From: Ensifer sp. IC3342
GTDB taxonomy: Bacteria > Pseudomonadota > Alphaproteobacteria > Rhizobiales > Rhizobiaceae
Direction of reading: 5' to 3'
Assembly (NCBI RefSeq): GCF_020193655.1
Contig: NZ_JADYVE010000012.1
Span: 62,001-126,000, forward strand
Length of the DNA: 64,000 bases
Shown here: positions 25,198-34,647 of the stretch, piece after piece
Position numbering within the stretch: position 1 is the first letter of the stretch
Layout of the letters: each line of letters begins with the position of its first letter
The notes under the pieces: model-generated
What the model was told of the DNA's origin: nothing
The model's input: only the letters and a program-made list of their open reading frames with translations
Database searches by the model: none
Position numbers and translations under genes: made by a program

Positions 25198-26086
25198 ATG
25201 AAGCAGTATGCCGGCATCGACGTATCCCTGGAATACTCAAGGGTGTGCGTGGTGGATGCGGACGGCCGCATTGTGCGGGAAGCAAAGATCCTCAGCGAAC
25301 CCGATGCGCTGATCGCCTGGTTCGGCGAGTACGGCGTGGCGATGGAGCGCATTGGTCTGGAGGCCGGCCCCTTGTCCCAGTGGCTCCATGCCGGGATGGT
25401 GAAAGCAGGTCTTTGCGTCGAGCTGATCGAGACGCGCCACGTGCGTGCAGCCTTTAAGACGATGCCGGTCAAGACCGACAAGAAGGACGCCCGCGGCATT
25501 GCGCAGTTGATGCGGCTTGGCTGGTTCAGACCGGTCCACTGCAAATCTCTTGCCGCCCAGGAGGTGCGGGCGCTGCTGACCGCCCGCAAGCTTCGTTCAG
25601 GGCAAGCTTCACGACATCGAGATGAGCCTCCGGGGCATCCTGCGCGGCTTCGGCCTCAAGGTCGGGCCGACGACACGGCGCACTTACGCGGGGCGGATCC
25701 GCGAGCTGATTGCAGGCCATTCGACCTTGGAAGCGATCGCGACGGCACTGCTGAAGGTGCGCGACGCGCTTGTGCATGAATTTGCAGGTTTCGAGCGCAA
25801 GCTGCGTGCCATCGCCCGTCAGGACGACAACGCACGGCGGCTGATGACGACGCCAGGCGTTGGCGTTCTGGTGGCGCTGACGTTTGTCGCAGCCGTCGAC
25901 GCGCCGGAGCGATTCCGCTCCTCACGCGCGGTGGGGCCGCACTTCGGATTGACGCCGAAGAAATATCAATCGGGCGAGACCGATCAAAGCGGTCGCATCT
26001 CGAAGATCGGCGATGGCAGCGTGCGAACCGCGCTCTACGAGGCGGCCAATGAGTTGCTATCATCTGCAGCGGATAGCGCTCCTTGA
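25198..26086 (+). pseudogene. IS110-family transposase, frameshifted and 3'-truncated (copy 4)
   Basis: It starts at ATG 25198 (MKQYAGIDVSLEYSRVCVVD), with MPVKTDKKDARGIAQLMRLG in place. A shift near 25592 breaks the frame: TARKL should pass to VQGKLHDIEMSLRGILRG, which lies one base off. The second half runs through MTTPGVGVLVALTFVAAVD and HFGLTPKKYQSGETDQSG to LYEAANELL. After about 26056 the sequence is no longer transposase but the antisense of the molybdopterin enzyme gene, so the C-terminal part is missing. It is related to copy 2 by sequence pattern. Confidence 0.85.
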
Positions 26087-28625
26087 GTTCGGTATTGCGC
26101 AGCCCTTCCCAGGAGGGGATGTAACGATTGACCGGTGGGCGGTCCGGATTGTCTGCCGTGTTCCGCTTGAGGATCTCGGGCACGAATTCGAGTTTGCCGC
26201 TCGGCGTCTGCAGGCCCATGCCGAACTCTTCGGCGTACTGGGATGGCATGGGAGCCGGTTCCGGCAAATCCTTGCGCCTGCCCTCGGCAAACCAGCGCAT
26301 GTCGACGGGCTGGCGTAGTTCCGGCTTTTCGGGTGGCACGACGTAGTAGCCCTTGCGACAGAATTTCTTCCAGGAAATTTCGCCGGGCAGATCTGATGAA
26401 TCGAACACGCGCTTGACCCAATCGAGCTCGCTGCAGCCCTCGGTGAAGACAGCGCCCAGGCCCAGCCGGGTCAGGATGGCGGTGAATATGTCGTAGTCGG
26501 ACTTCGACTCACCCAAGGGCTCGATGCACTTATGCTGGAGGGTGATGACGCGATGATTTACGACGTTAACACCGTGATGGGCGTAGCCGCCGGAGTTCGC
26601 CCATTCGCCTATGTCCCAGCGCTCCAGCGAGGTGCAGGCCGGCAGTATGATATCGGCAAACTGCGCCTCGCCCTCCATCCAGATGGACTGGTTCACCACG
26701 AACTCGATGCTCTCGTGCCGATAGGCATCCACCCAGCGTCCCGATCGAGTAACGGTGCTGAGCGAGGAGCCGCCGTAGCGGTAGATCATGCGTATCGGCG
26801 AGTAGCCCGGCATGGGATAGCTGAAAGGGGCGAACTGGGCCTCCTGGGCCATGCCGTCCCAGAGATAGCCGGTGGCGTGACCGTTGATGATCGCGTCGGG
26901 CAGTTGCTGGCGCGGCACCATCTGCTTGACGGGATTCATCGTCAGGATGTGCGGCATGCGCTGATAATTATTGACCGCATTGCCTGTCCACGCCAGGTCG
27001 CCGGAAATCCCTCCATCTGCATAGCCCGGAAAATAAAAATGCAGGTCGTGCGGGACGCCGATCTGGAGACCGCCGAAATTGATGCCCGGCTTGCCCCAGC
27101 CCTGCATCGCCATCATCATGACCATGCAGCGCGCCCATTGCGCACCGCTCGCGCCGCGGCCTGCGCCGCCGAAGCCGGTGCCGGTCATCCCGACAGCTAG
27201 ATAGACTTTCCTGCCGCCCCACTTGCGGGCCAGGGCGCGCACGTCTCTGGCAGGTATGCCGGTCTCGGCCTCCTGCCATTCGGGGGTCTTGGGAACGCCA
27301 TCGGTTTCGCCCAGCAGATACGCCTTCCATTCGTCGAAGCCGGTGGTGCGAGTCGCGACGTACTCCTCGTCATAAAGGCCTTCCGTGACCCAGACATACA
27401 TGATCGCCTGAGCCAGAGCCGCGTCGGTCTGCGGCCGAACGGGAAACCAGCGTCCGCCCAGCAACTGGGCTGTCGGATTGCAATGCGGGTCGATATGCAC
27501 GAACTCGATGCCGAGTTCCTTGGCCCAAAGACGGCGCGTGGTGCCCTCGAACCCCGCATAGGCCCCATTGGTGCTTTCGGGATCGCAGGACCAGAAGACG
27601 ATCAACTCGGCTTCCTTGAGGCAATCCTCCACTCCGCCATAGCCCGCAGGCACGCCGACACGCATTGAATTGCCGAAATGGTGCATTGCGCCCCAGTACC
27701 ACCCCTCCCAACTGTCCGGATTGGCCGCGACCCGGGTGAAGCCGATCAGGTTGGCGAACCGCGTCAGCGAGCTCAGGTAATAGCCCACGTTTCCCCACTG
27801 GTGATGGGACGACATGGGGAACGTGATGGAGCCGGGCCCGTGGACGCGTTTCTGCCGGTTGATCTCCTTGGCTACAATGTCCAGCGCCTCGTCCCAGTCG
27901 ATCCGCACGTAGCCGGATTTTCCGCGGTTCTGGGGATTGCGTTCGCCATCGGGATCGAAATCCACCCGCTTCATTGGGTAAAGGATGCGCTTGTCCGAAT
28001 AGACCAGCGATTTCATTGTCAGAGCGTGGGGCGCTACCAGCGCGCGGCGGGGCGGGCTGAACTTACGCCCGCGGGCTTCGATCACCCAGGTGGACGGGTC
28101 GCTGCCGTCGAACTCGATGGGAGTAACCCGCAGTATCCTGCCGCCCTTGACGTATACGAACAGGGGACCGCCGTTGGTGCAGGTGGTGTAGCGAAGGCTG
28201 CCGTCGGGCATCGGCGTTCCCATGGAAAGCCCCGTGGTTTCACTCATGTTGAGCGTCTGCGTAAACCAGACGACCAGATCGTCTGGTCCCGTGGTCACGA
28301 CTTTGAAGTTCTTGGCCGCGTGGATGATTTCCAACTGATCGCGATTGGGCATCAGGAGCTTCAAGGCCGTCGACGCGTCCTTGAAAGACATGGCCACTTC
28401 GGCCTCGGCCGCCGAGCCTGCACGGGAACGGAATCTGCCGCCTCGGATTTCCACAATGCGCCCGATGCTCCCGTCCTGGAGACCGATCCACGCGACGAGG
28501 TTGCGCTGTTTCAGCCGTTCAGCGAATGCCGGGACGCGGGAGGCGGTGAGGTTCATCACTTTGGGCAGGGCAAAGAGGATGGCCCTGAGAACCTGCCGGT
28601 TCATCTTCGGCTTAAGGGCTAACAT
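25656..28625 (-). CDS. Molybdopterin oxidoreductase, 3' end replaced by antisense IS110
   Basis: A 989-codon frame. Residues 1 to about 856 are a molybdopterin enzyme of the DMSO-reductase superfamily, most like the transhydroxylase/acetylene-hydratase-type large subunits. The N-terminus (about 50-115) looks SCP2-like, and the core begins near YTTCTNGGPLFVYVKGG. Recognisable stretches include RILYPMKRVDFDPDGERNPQ, SHHQWGNVGYYLSSLTRFAN and WSCDPESTNGAYAGFEGT. No N-terminal CxxCxxxC iron-sulfur motif is seen. From about 26056 the frame runs antisense through IS110 copy 4 and is Arg/Ser-rich nonsense, so the C-terminal cofactor-binding domain is lost. It is probably non-functional. No small iron-sulfur subunit gene is next to it. 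Start ATG 28625 is tentative, and 28604 is possible. Confidence 0.75.
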   Translation of the reverse strand: MLALKPKMNRQVLRAILFALPKVMNLTASRVPAFAERLKQRNLVAWIGLQDGSIGRIVEIRGGRFRSRAGSAAEAEVAMSFKDASTALKLLMPNRDQLEIIHAAKNFKVVTTGPDDLVVWFTQTLNMSETTGLSMGTPMPDGSLRYTTCTNGGPLFVYVKGGRILRVTPIEFDGSDPSTWVIEARGRKFSPPRRALVAPHALTMKSLVYSDKRILYPMKRVDFDPDGERNPQNRGKSGYVRIDWDEALDIVAKEINRQKRVHGPGSITFPMSSHHQWGNVGYYLSSLTRFANLIGFTRVAANPDSWEGWYWGAMHHFGNSMRVGVPAGYGGVEDCLKEAELIVFWSCDPESTNGAYAGFEGTTRRLWAKELGIEFVHIDPHCNPTAQLLGGRWFPVRPQTDAALAQAIMYVWVTEGLYDEEYVATRTTGFDEWKAYLLGETDGVPKTPEWQEAETGIPARDVRALARKWGGRKVYLAVGMTGTGFGGAGRGASGAQWARCMVMMMAMQGWGKPGINFGGLQIGVPHDLHFYFPGYADGGISGDLAWTGNAVNNYQRMPHILTMNPVKQMVPRQQLPDAIINGHATGYLWDGMAQEAQFAPFSYPMPGYSPIRMIYRYGGSSLSTVTRSGRWVDAYRHESIEFVVNQSIWMEGEAQFADIILPACTSLERWDIGEWANSGGYAHHGVNVVNHRVITLQHKCIEPLGESKSDYDIFTAILTRLGLGAVFTEGCSELDWVKRVFDSSDLPGEISWKKFCRKGYYVVPPEKPELRQPVDMRWFAEGRRKDLPEPAPMPSQYAEEFGMGLQTPSGKLEFVPEILKRNTADNPDRPPVNRYIPSWEGLRNTELKERYPLQMIATHWPPRRARFARCHRRSSRCDRFDRSRPIDISSASIRSAAPPRVRSGIAPARRRLRQTSAPPERQRLASSSAAVRCRPDGRWHAACARNLQIHAQARRAPSAVPSRSLPRSNGLQSARGSAPRKCAVSSARP

Positions 28626-28634
28626 GTGCGCTCA

Positions 28635-28697
28635 CTAGGTCCGAGCGCCCAGAAATTCCGGTCCTGTCGCGCTGGCGCGCGCGGCTTGCTGTTTCAT
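28635..28697 (-). CDS. 20-residue open frame with a strong ribosome binding site
   Basis: ATG 28697 follows GGGAGGAGACGCCT, the best ribosome binding site near the molybdopterin gene. It codes MKQQAARASATGPEFLGART and then TAG, ten bases before ATG 28625. It is either a leader peptide or the remaining start of a deleted gene in front of the molybdopterin gene. No family resemblance. Confidence 0.35.
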   Translation of the reverse strand: MKQQAARASATGPEFLGART

Positions 28698-28722
28698 AGG
28701 CGTCTCCTCCCTACCAATCCAA

Positions 28723-28755
28723 TTGACTGATAAGTCATAATGACGATTAAGTCAA
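28723..28755. promoter_or_regulatory. Tandem TetR-like operators
   Basis: Two similar inverted repeats lie 17 bases apart just upstream of the 28697 start: TGACTGATAAGTCA (28724-28737) and TGACGATTAAGTCA (28741-28754). The TGACT/AGTCA half-sites match those at the TetR-controlled promoters near 43.8 and 47.3 kb. Confidence 0.5.
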
Positions 28756-29542
28756 TAACGTGGAGGTTGAGCCGTAACCGGCAATTTTGATCACCGGCGT
28801 TCAGAACTTTTGAATTGTCTCTGTGAGGGGGAGGATCCAAACACGCGGTGGCGGAATGCCCCTCCGCTCGCTCGGTGGCTCGGCGTGTGGCGGATACGAC
28901 CCTGGCACGGAGGAAATCTGCCAAAATGCCAGACAAGGCACAGCGTGTTGAGGGCTTTAGAGAATTGCTCTGCCGAGCCGCGCGAATGCTCGAAAGCTGG
29001 GGCGCCAAGGGTGCCCCAGCTCGACCCATTCTAGGCAGGCGAGTGGTGGCCGCCAGCGCCAGTCTTTGTCCCGAGCGGCCCATCCGCGGCCGTCGACATG
29101 CCCGCATCTCCGCAGGCATCAATGAACGCTTCGCGCGTGATGGCAACTGGCGCCACTCGGTTTAGGGCACGGCGGCATGTTTGAACCGCCCGATTATATT
29201 TTCTACCTTGATAGATGGCCCTATCCCCTTCGAGGAAATCGAGAGCGTCGTTGACAGAAGCGAAGACCTGAAAACAGCCCGTCCTTCATGCGGACGGTGA
29301 CGGGCGCCATCCAAACCAATTCCGGGTTTAGCGGGATGTCCTCTCCTTTCGCTCAATGCGGACAAGAGACTGTCCCGGGATCGCTCAATTGGCCGTAGCC
29401 GCCACCGCATATGTGCCATCCAGCGTGCATTCGACCATCACGACGCGCGTGATTTTCGGTTGGACTTTGACGTGGATCAAGGCTGCCTTGCGGCGAGGGA
29501 GTAGACAGATACGCAGATTTTTTCTTTGAAGGGAATATCGCG
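28756..29542. other. Intergenic region of about 790 bases before the export operon
   Basis: Plus- and minus-strand frames of 70-150 codons exist at 28694-29165, but they are Arg/Ala/Ser-rich, lack ribosome binding sites and resemble no family. The region must hold the promoters of the molybdopterin gene (left) and of the HlyD operon (right). GAAGGG at about 29528 is the binding site for the TTG start at 29543. Confidence 0.4.
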
Positions 29543-30646
29543 TTGTTGATCGATCATCCGCCGACCGCGAAGGATGAACAACAGCGTGCGGTTCCGCCAG
29601 GAGCGGTGAAAACCGAACGCGAGCACCATGCGGTCGAAGTCCAAAGGAAGGCGCCTCTCAAGCGGTACGTGACCGTGGCGGTGGTGCTGGGCGCGCTGGG
29701 CCTTGCCGGGGGCGCCGGCTTCTACCTTTGGAAGCAACAAACAGCCAGTGCCCTGCCGGAGGGCATCGTCAGCACCAACGGTCGCGTCGAGGCCACTCAA
29801 TTCGACATCGCGACGAAGATCGCGGGCCGCGTCATCGAGATCGTGCCACGTGAGGGCGATGTGGTACTGGCGGGGAGCATGGTCGCCCGCCTCGATCAGG
29901 CTGAGCTCGAAGCGCAGCTGCGCCAGGCGGAAGCTGAAGTCAAACGCGCAAGTCAATCGCTCGCGGCGGCGCAGGCGCTTGTCGAAAGCCGCAAGGCCGA
30001 GCTGACATTCGCCGACCAGGAGCTTGAGCGCGCCGAAGCGCTCCTCGAGAAAGGCTTTGGGACACGCGAGAAGCAAGAGGAGCGGAGGCAGCTCATTGTA
30101 AGCGCCGCAGCCGCCCTCAAGGCGGCGAACGCTCAGGTCGACGAGGCCCACGCGGCGATCGCGGCGGCGGATGCCCAGGTCGACCGGCTGAAGACAAGCC
30201 TCGCTGACGCGACAATCACCTCGCCTGTGCGCGGCCGGGTGCAGTATCGGCTGATCGAGCCGGGAGCAGTATTGCCGGCGGGTGGTCGCATTGCCACCGT
30301 GCTCGACCTCTCGGACGTCTATATGACCGTCTTTCTCCCGGCTGGGGTTGCGGGACGACTAGCCATTGGCGATGAGGCGCGCGTAGTGGTTGATGCCGCT
30401 CCGGAATACGTCTTTCCCGCCACCGTCTCATTCGTGGCGCCTGAATCGCAGTTCACTCCGAAGACGGTGGAGACCCAGTCGGAACGCGAGCAGCTTTATT
30501 TCCGGGTGAAGCTGCATGCGCCACCCGAAGTGCTCAGAGAAATGGAGGATGCGGTGAAGGGCGGCCTTCGCGGGATGGGCTACGTTCGGGTCGATGCCAC
30601 GGCGGCCTGGCCCGCCTGGCTAGCCGTCAAGGTTCCCAATGCATGA
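29543..30646 (+). CDS. HlyD-family periplasmic adaptor (YhiI-like)
   Basis: A 367-residue membrane fusion protein. One N-terminal membrane segment (about 43-65) is followed by a biotinyl-lipoyl half (VSTNGRVEATQFDIATKIAG), a long coiled-coil hairpin (about 125-220), the second lipoyl half (ATITSPVRGRVQYRLIEPGA) and a beta-barrel. It links an inner-membrane ABC exporter to the outer envelope. The start is TTG 29543. A second TTG follows directly. It overlaps the next gene by eight bases. Gene order matches yhiI-rbbA-yhhJ of E. coli. Confidence 0.9.
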   Translation: MLIDHPPTAKDEQQRAVPPGAVKTEREHHAVEVQRKAPLKRYVTVAVVLGALGLAGGAGFYLWKQQTASALPEGIVSTNGRVEATQFDIATKIAGRVIEIVPREGDVVLAGSMVARLDQAELEAQLRQAEAEVKRASQSLAAAQALVESRKAELTFADQELERAEALLEKGFGTREKQEERRQLIVSAAAALKAANAQVDEAHAAIAAADAQVDRLKTSLADATITSPVRGRVQYRLIEPGAVLPAGGRIATVLDLSDVYMTVFLPAGVAGRLAIGDEARVVVDAAPEYVFPATVSFVAPESQFTPKTVETQSEREQLYFRVKLHAPPEVLREMEDAVKGGLRGMGYVRVDATAAWPAWLAVKVPNA

Positions 30647-33440
30647 GCGCGCCACACAGCCGAGCGTTGACATTGCGGTCGCCGCCTCGCTTGAGGGTGT
30701 CTCGCACCGTTACGGCAAGGTCGTCGCGCTCGACGATGTGAAAGTCACCATTCCGGGCGGCTGTATGACCGGGCTGATCGGTCCCGATGGCGTCGGCAAA
30801 TCGACCTTGCTGGCGTTGATCTCGGGTGTGCGCAAAATCCAGTCGGGCTCAGTTTGGGCATTGGACGGTGACATGCGCGACCAGGCGCACCGCCAGCGCA
30901 GCTATGCGCGCGTCGCTTATATGCCGCAAGGTCTGGGGCGCAATCTCTACCCGACCCTCAGCGTCTTCGAAAACCTCGACTTCGTCGGGCGGCTATTCGG
31001 ACAGCCGGAGGCCGAGCGGAAGGCACGCATCGACGATCTGTTGCGCAGTACCGGTCTCGATCCATTTCCGGACCGGCCCGCAGGGAAGCTCTCTGGCGGC
31101 ATGAAGCAGAAGCTGTCTCTGTGCGGCGCGCTGATACACGATCCGGACCTTCTCATCCTCGACGAGCCGACGACGGGCGTCGACCCGCTTTCGCGCCGGC
31201 AGTTCTGGGAGTTGATCGATCGCATCCGTGCGCGCCGGCCGCAGATGAGCGTCATCGTCGCGACCGCCTATATGGAGGAAGCCGATCAGTTCGCCTGGCT
31301 CGCAGCGATGGACGCCGGCCGCGTCATCGCAACCGGATCTCCCGCCGAAATCAAGGCGCGAACCGGCGCCGACACCCTCGAACAAGCCTTCATTTCGCTG
31401 CTGCCGGAGGACAAGCGCGGCGACCATAGAGGCGTCCAGATCCCGCCTCGCGTGACGCAGGCCGGCCCGCCGGCGATCGAGGCCGATGGGCTCACGAAAA
31501 AGTTCGGCACGTTCGCCGCGGTCGATCACGTGAGTTTCCGCATTGAGAAGGGGGAGATCTTCGGCTTTCTCGGCTCGAACGGCTGCGGCAAGTCGACGAC
31601 CATGAAGATGTTGACCGGCCTCTTGCCTGTATCGGAAGGGAAGGCGTTCCTGTTCGGCAAGCCGTTGAACGCAGACGACATCGAGACGCGCCAACGCGTC
31701 GGCTATATGTCGCAGGCGTTCTCGCTCTACAGCGAGCTCACGGTCTACCAGAATTTGCAGATGCACGCCAAGCTGTTCGACCTGCCGGCTGCCGAGCAGG
31801 GGCCGCGCATCGAGGAAATGCTCAACCGCTTCGGCCTCAGGGACGTCGCTGACACCATGCCGGAGAGTCTGCCGCTCGGCATGCGGCAACGGCTGCAGCT
31901 GGCGGTCGCCGTCCAGCACCGCCCCGAGATGCTGATACTCGACGAGCCGACTTCGGGGGTCGACCCCGTGGCCCGCGACCAGTTCTGGGAATCGCTGGTC
32001 GATCTGTCGCGCAAGGACGGCGTTACGATTTTCCTGTCCACGCACTTCATGAACGAAGCGGAACGTTGTGACCGCATTTCGCTAATGCATGCAGGCAAGG
32101 TGCTGGCGGCGGACGCGCCGCGCGCGCTCACCGAGGCGCGCCACGCCGAGACGCTCGAAGAGGCGTTCATCGCCTATCTCGAGGATGCGGTGGCCGCCGC
32201 CAAGGGACCAGCGAAAGCGCGCGAACCTGCAGCCGAGTTGGTGTCGGCGACTCCCACCGCGGAGCGGACAAACAGTGCGCGATTCAGCCTTGCCCGGCTG
32301 TGGGCCTGCGCACGGCGCGAGGCCGTGGAGATCATCCGCGATCCGGTGCGCATCGCCTTTGCCCTGCTCAGCCCCGTCCTCCTGATGTTCGCGTTCGGCT
32401 ATGGCATCTCATTCGATGTCGAGCATCTGCGCTTCGCGGTATTCGATCAGAGCCGCTCACTCGAAAGCCGGGAGTTCCTGGAGGGTTTCGAAGGCTCGCG
32501 CTTCTGGAGCCGGCAGCCGGATATCACCGCTCCTGATCAGATCCCGACTCGCCTCCGCGCCGGCGAGCTCAAGTTCGCGATCGAGATCCCACCTCTCTAT
32601 GGCAGCGATTTGCTTAGGGAACGCCGCCCGGAGATTGGTATTTGGATCAACGGCGACATGCCGAACAGGGCCGAGACCACGCGCACCTATCTGGGCGGAT
32701 TGACGCTCGACTATCTGGCCAAGCAGTCCGCACGCCGCGCCGGGGACATGGCTGCCTTGCCCGGCACTGCCACGGGCAGCGAATCATCTGCCCTGCCTGT
32801 CAATTTCGAATCCCGCTTCCGCTACAACCAGTCGCTCAAAAGCGTCTATTCGATGGTGCCGAGCGTCATCATGATGATGCTGATCCTGATCCCTGCCATC
32901 ATGACGGCGCTGGGCGTCGTGCGCGAGGTCGAAACAGGATCTATCGCCAACTTCCGCTCCACGCCGCTGACCAGCATCGAGTTCCTGCTCGGAAAACAGG
33001 TGCCTTATCTCATCATCGGTCTCATCAGCTTTGCTACGCTGATGGTGTTGGCGCTGTTCGTGTTCGCCGTGCCGGTGAAGGGCTCTTGGCTGGCGTTGAT
33101 TGTCGGCGCGTTCATTTATCTCGGGGCTTCCACTGCGTTCGGCCTGGTTGTGTCGACCCTCACCCGCACTCAGGTGGCTGCGGTGTTCGCCACTGCGATC
33201 ATCGCGCTGATCCCGACTTCACAGTTCTCAGGACTCCTGGTTCCCGTCTCCTCGCTGTCAGGTGCCGGACGCGCTCTCGGACTCGCTTTCCCGGCCTCAT
33301 GGTTCCAGCAGATCAGCACGGGCACGTTCAACAAGGCGCTCGGTTTCTCCGAGCTTTGGCTCAACCATTTGGTGCTCGCCGTATTCGTCCTCGCCTTCGT
33401 TACCGTGGCAAGCCTGATTCTCAGGAAACAGGAGTCCTGA
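30639..33440 (+). CDS. rbbA: Double-ATPase ABC transporter fused to a permease (RbbA-like)
   Basis: 933 residues in three parts: ATPase 1 (about 12-245; Walker A GPDGVGKST, signature LSGGMKQKL, Walker B LLILDEPTTGVDP), ATPase 2 (about 278-510; Walker A GSNGCGKSTT, Walker B LILDEPTSGVDP) and an ABC-2 permease (about 555-933) with an N-terminal membrane anchor, a large periplasmic loop and five C-terminal spans. The second signature reads LPLGMRQRL, so the canonical LSGGQ is altered there. The E. coli homologue RbbA is also described as a ribosome-associated ATPase. Here the HlyD partner and second permease point to export of an unknown substrate. Confidence 0.93.
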   Translation: MHERATQPSVDIAVAASLEGVSHRYGKVVALDDVKVTIPGGCMTGLIGPDGVGKSTLLALISGVRKIQSGSVWALDGDMRDQAHRQRSYARVAYMPQGLGRNLYPTLSVFENLDFVGRLFGQPEAERKARIDDLLRSTGLDPFPDRPAGKLSGGMKQKLSLCGALIHDPDLLILDEPTTGVDPLSRRQFWELIDRIRARRPQMSVIVATAYMEEADQFAWLAAMDAGRVIATGSPAEIKARTGADTLEQAFISLLPEDKRGDHRGVQIPPRVTQAGPPAIEADGLTKKFGTFAAVDHVSFRIEKGEIFGFLGSNGCGKSTTMKMLTGLLPVSEGKAFLFGKPLNADDIETRQRVGYMSQAFSLYSELTVYQNLQMHAKLFDLPAAEQGPRIEEMLNRFGLRDVADTMPESLPLGMRQRLQLAVAVQHRPEMLILDEPTSGVDPVARDQFWESLVDLSRKDGVTIFLSTHFMNEAERCDRISLMHAGKVLAADAPRALTEARHAETLEEAFIAYLEDAVAAAKGPAKAREPAAELVSATPTAERTNSARFSLARLWACARREAVEIIRDPVRIAFALLSPVLLMFAFGYGISFDVEHLRFAVFDQSRSLESREFLEGFEGSRFWSRQPDITAPDQIPTRLRAGELKFAIEIPPLYGSDLLRERRPEIGIWINGDMPNRAETTRTYLGGLTLDYLAKQSARRAGDMAALPGTATGSESSALPVNFESRFRYNQSLKSVYSMVPSVIMMMLILIPAIMTALGVVREVETGSIANFRSTPLTSIEFLLGKQVPYLIIGLISFATLMVLALFVFAVPVKGSWLALIVGAFIYLGASTAFGLVVSTLTRTQVAAVFATAIIALIPTSQFSGLLVPVSSLSGAGRALGLAFPASWFQQISTGTFNKALGFSELWLNHLVLAVFVLAFVTVASLILRKQES

Positions 33441-34567
33441 TGCGCAAGCGGCTCATCAATATTCTGGCACTCGGTGTCAAGGAACTTTACAGCATCCGCG
33501 CCGACCCAGTCATGCTGGTGCTGATCCTCTACACGTTCACCTACGCCGTGTACGCAGTTGCGACTGGCGCCAAGCTCGAGGTCTACAACGCCTCGGTCGC
33601 CATCGTCGATGAGGACCGTTCCGAAATCTCGAGGCGCATCAACGAGGCCATCCTACCGCCTTTTTTCCAGGCGCCGCAGGAAATCTCGGCCAGCGAAATT
33701 GGTCCGGCCATGGACTCCAACCGCTTCATCTTCGTCATCGAAATCCCGCCGAAATTCGAACAGGACCTGCTTTCGAATCGGAGGCCAAGCGTACAGATCA
33801 ACGCCGATGCCACGGCGATTGCCATTGCAGGCAATGGTTTGGGCGACCTGCAGCAGATAATTGGCCAGCAGGTCCTGAGCTATGTCCAGAATGCCAGCGG
33901 GGCACCTTCGCTGCCGGTCAATTTCGTGTTCCGCGTCATGTTCAATCCCAATCTGCACTCGCACTGGTTCACGTCGGTGATGCAGATCATCAACAATATC
34001 ACCATGCTGTCGGTCATCTTGACCGGCGCCGCTTTGATCCGTGAGCGCGAGCATGGCACCATAGAACACCTGCTTTCCATGCCGGTGACACCCAACGACG
34101 TCATGCTCGCCAAGATTTGGGCGAACGGCCTTGTCATCGTCTTCGCGGCCGCAGTGTCCATGATGATCGTGGTGCAGCTCGTCCTTCAGGTCCCGATCGC
34201 CGGCTCGCTCTGGCTGTTCCTGGCAGGTACACTGCTGTACCAGTTCTCGGTGACGGCGCTCGGCATCCTGATTGCGACCTTCACGACCTCTATGGCGCAG
34301 TTCGGGCTCTTGTGTATCCCGATTCTCGTGATCCTGCAGTTGCTGTCGGGCTCGAGCACGCCGCTCGAAACCATGCCGCAATGGCTCCAGAATGTGATGC
34401 AGCTCGCGCCTACGACACATTTCGTCAGCTTCGCCCAGGCGGTCCTCTATCGCGGCGCCGGCCTCGCGATAGTATGGCCGCAGATGCTCGCGATAGCTGT
34501 CATCAGCGCCCTGATTTTTGTCTTGTCCGGCCTTCGCTTTCGCAAAACACTCGTCGCCATGCAGTAG
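33440..34567 (+). CDS. yhhJ: ABC-2 type permease (YhhJ-like)
   Basis: A 375-residue ABC-2 permease with one N-terminal membrane segment (about 25-42), a periplasmic domain of about 130 residues and five to six C-terminal spans. The family segment IREREHGTIEHLLSMPVTP lies before them. The start overlaps the rbbA stop (TGATG). It is the third gene of the exporter. The permease half fused in RbbA and this protein would form the heterodimeric channel. Confidence 0.92.
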   Translation: MRKRLINILALGVKELYSIRADPVMLVLILYTFTYAVYAVATGAKLEVYNASVAIVDEDRSEISRRINEAILPPFFQAPQEISASEIGPAMDSNRFIFVIEIPPKFEQDLLSNRRPSVQINADATAIAIAGNGLGDLQQIIGQQVLSYVQNASGAPSLPVNFVFRVMFNPNLHSHWFTSVMQIINNITMLSVILTGAALIREREHGTIEHLLSMPVTPNDVMLAKIWANGLVIVFAAAVSMMIVVQLVLQVPIAGSLWLFLAGTLLYQFSVTALGILIATFTTSMAQFGLLCIPILVILQLLSGSSTPLETMPQWLQNVMQLAPTTHFVSFAQAVLYRGAGLAIVWPQMLAIAVISALIFVLSGLRFRKTLVAMQ

Positions 34568-34647
34568 GCAGCCGACAAAGAGGCCGGAACGCTGCACTTC
34601 GAACAACTCCAAATCCTCATCCTGCTTCCGAGCGTTCGATCACCTGC

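Noticed and set aside
25656-26056. C-terminal 133 residues of the 989-codon molybdopterin frame as a real protein domain
   Set aside because: They are the antisense of the IS110 transposase, Arg/Ser-rich and without family resemblance.
28694-29165. Frames on both strands in the gap before the HlyD operon
   Set aside because: They were considered as a possible TetR gene for the tandem operators, but no HTH pattern is present in any frame and there are no start signals.
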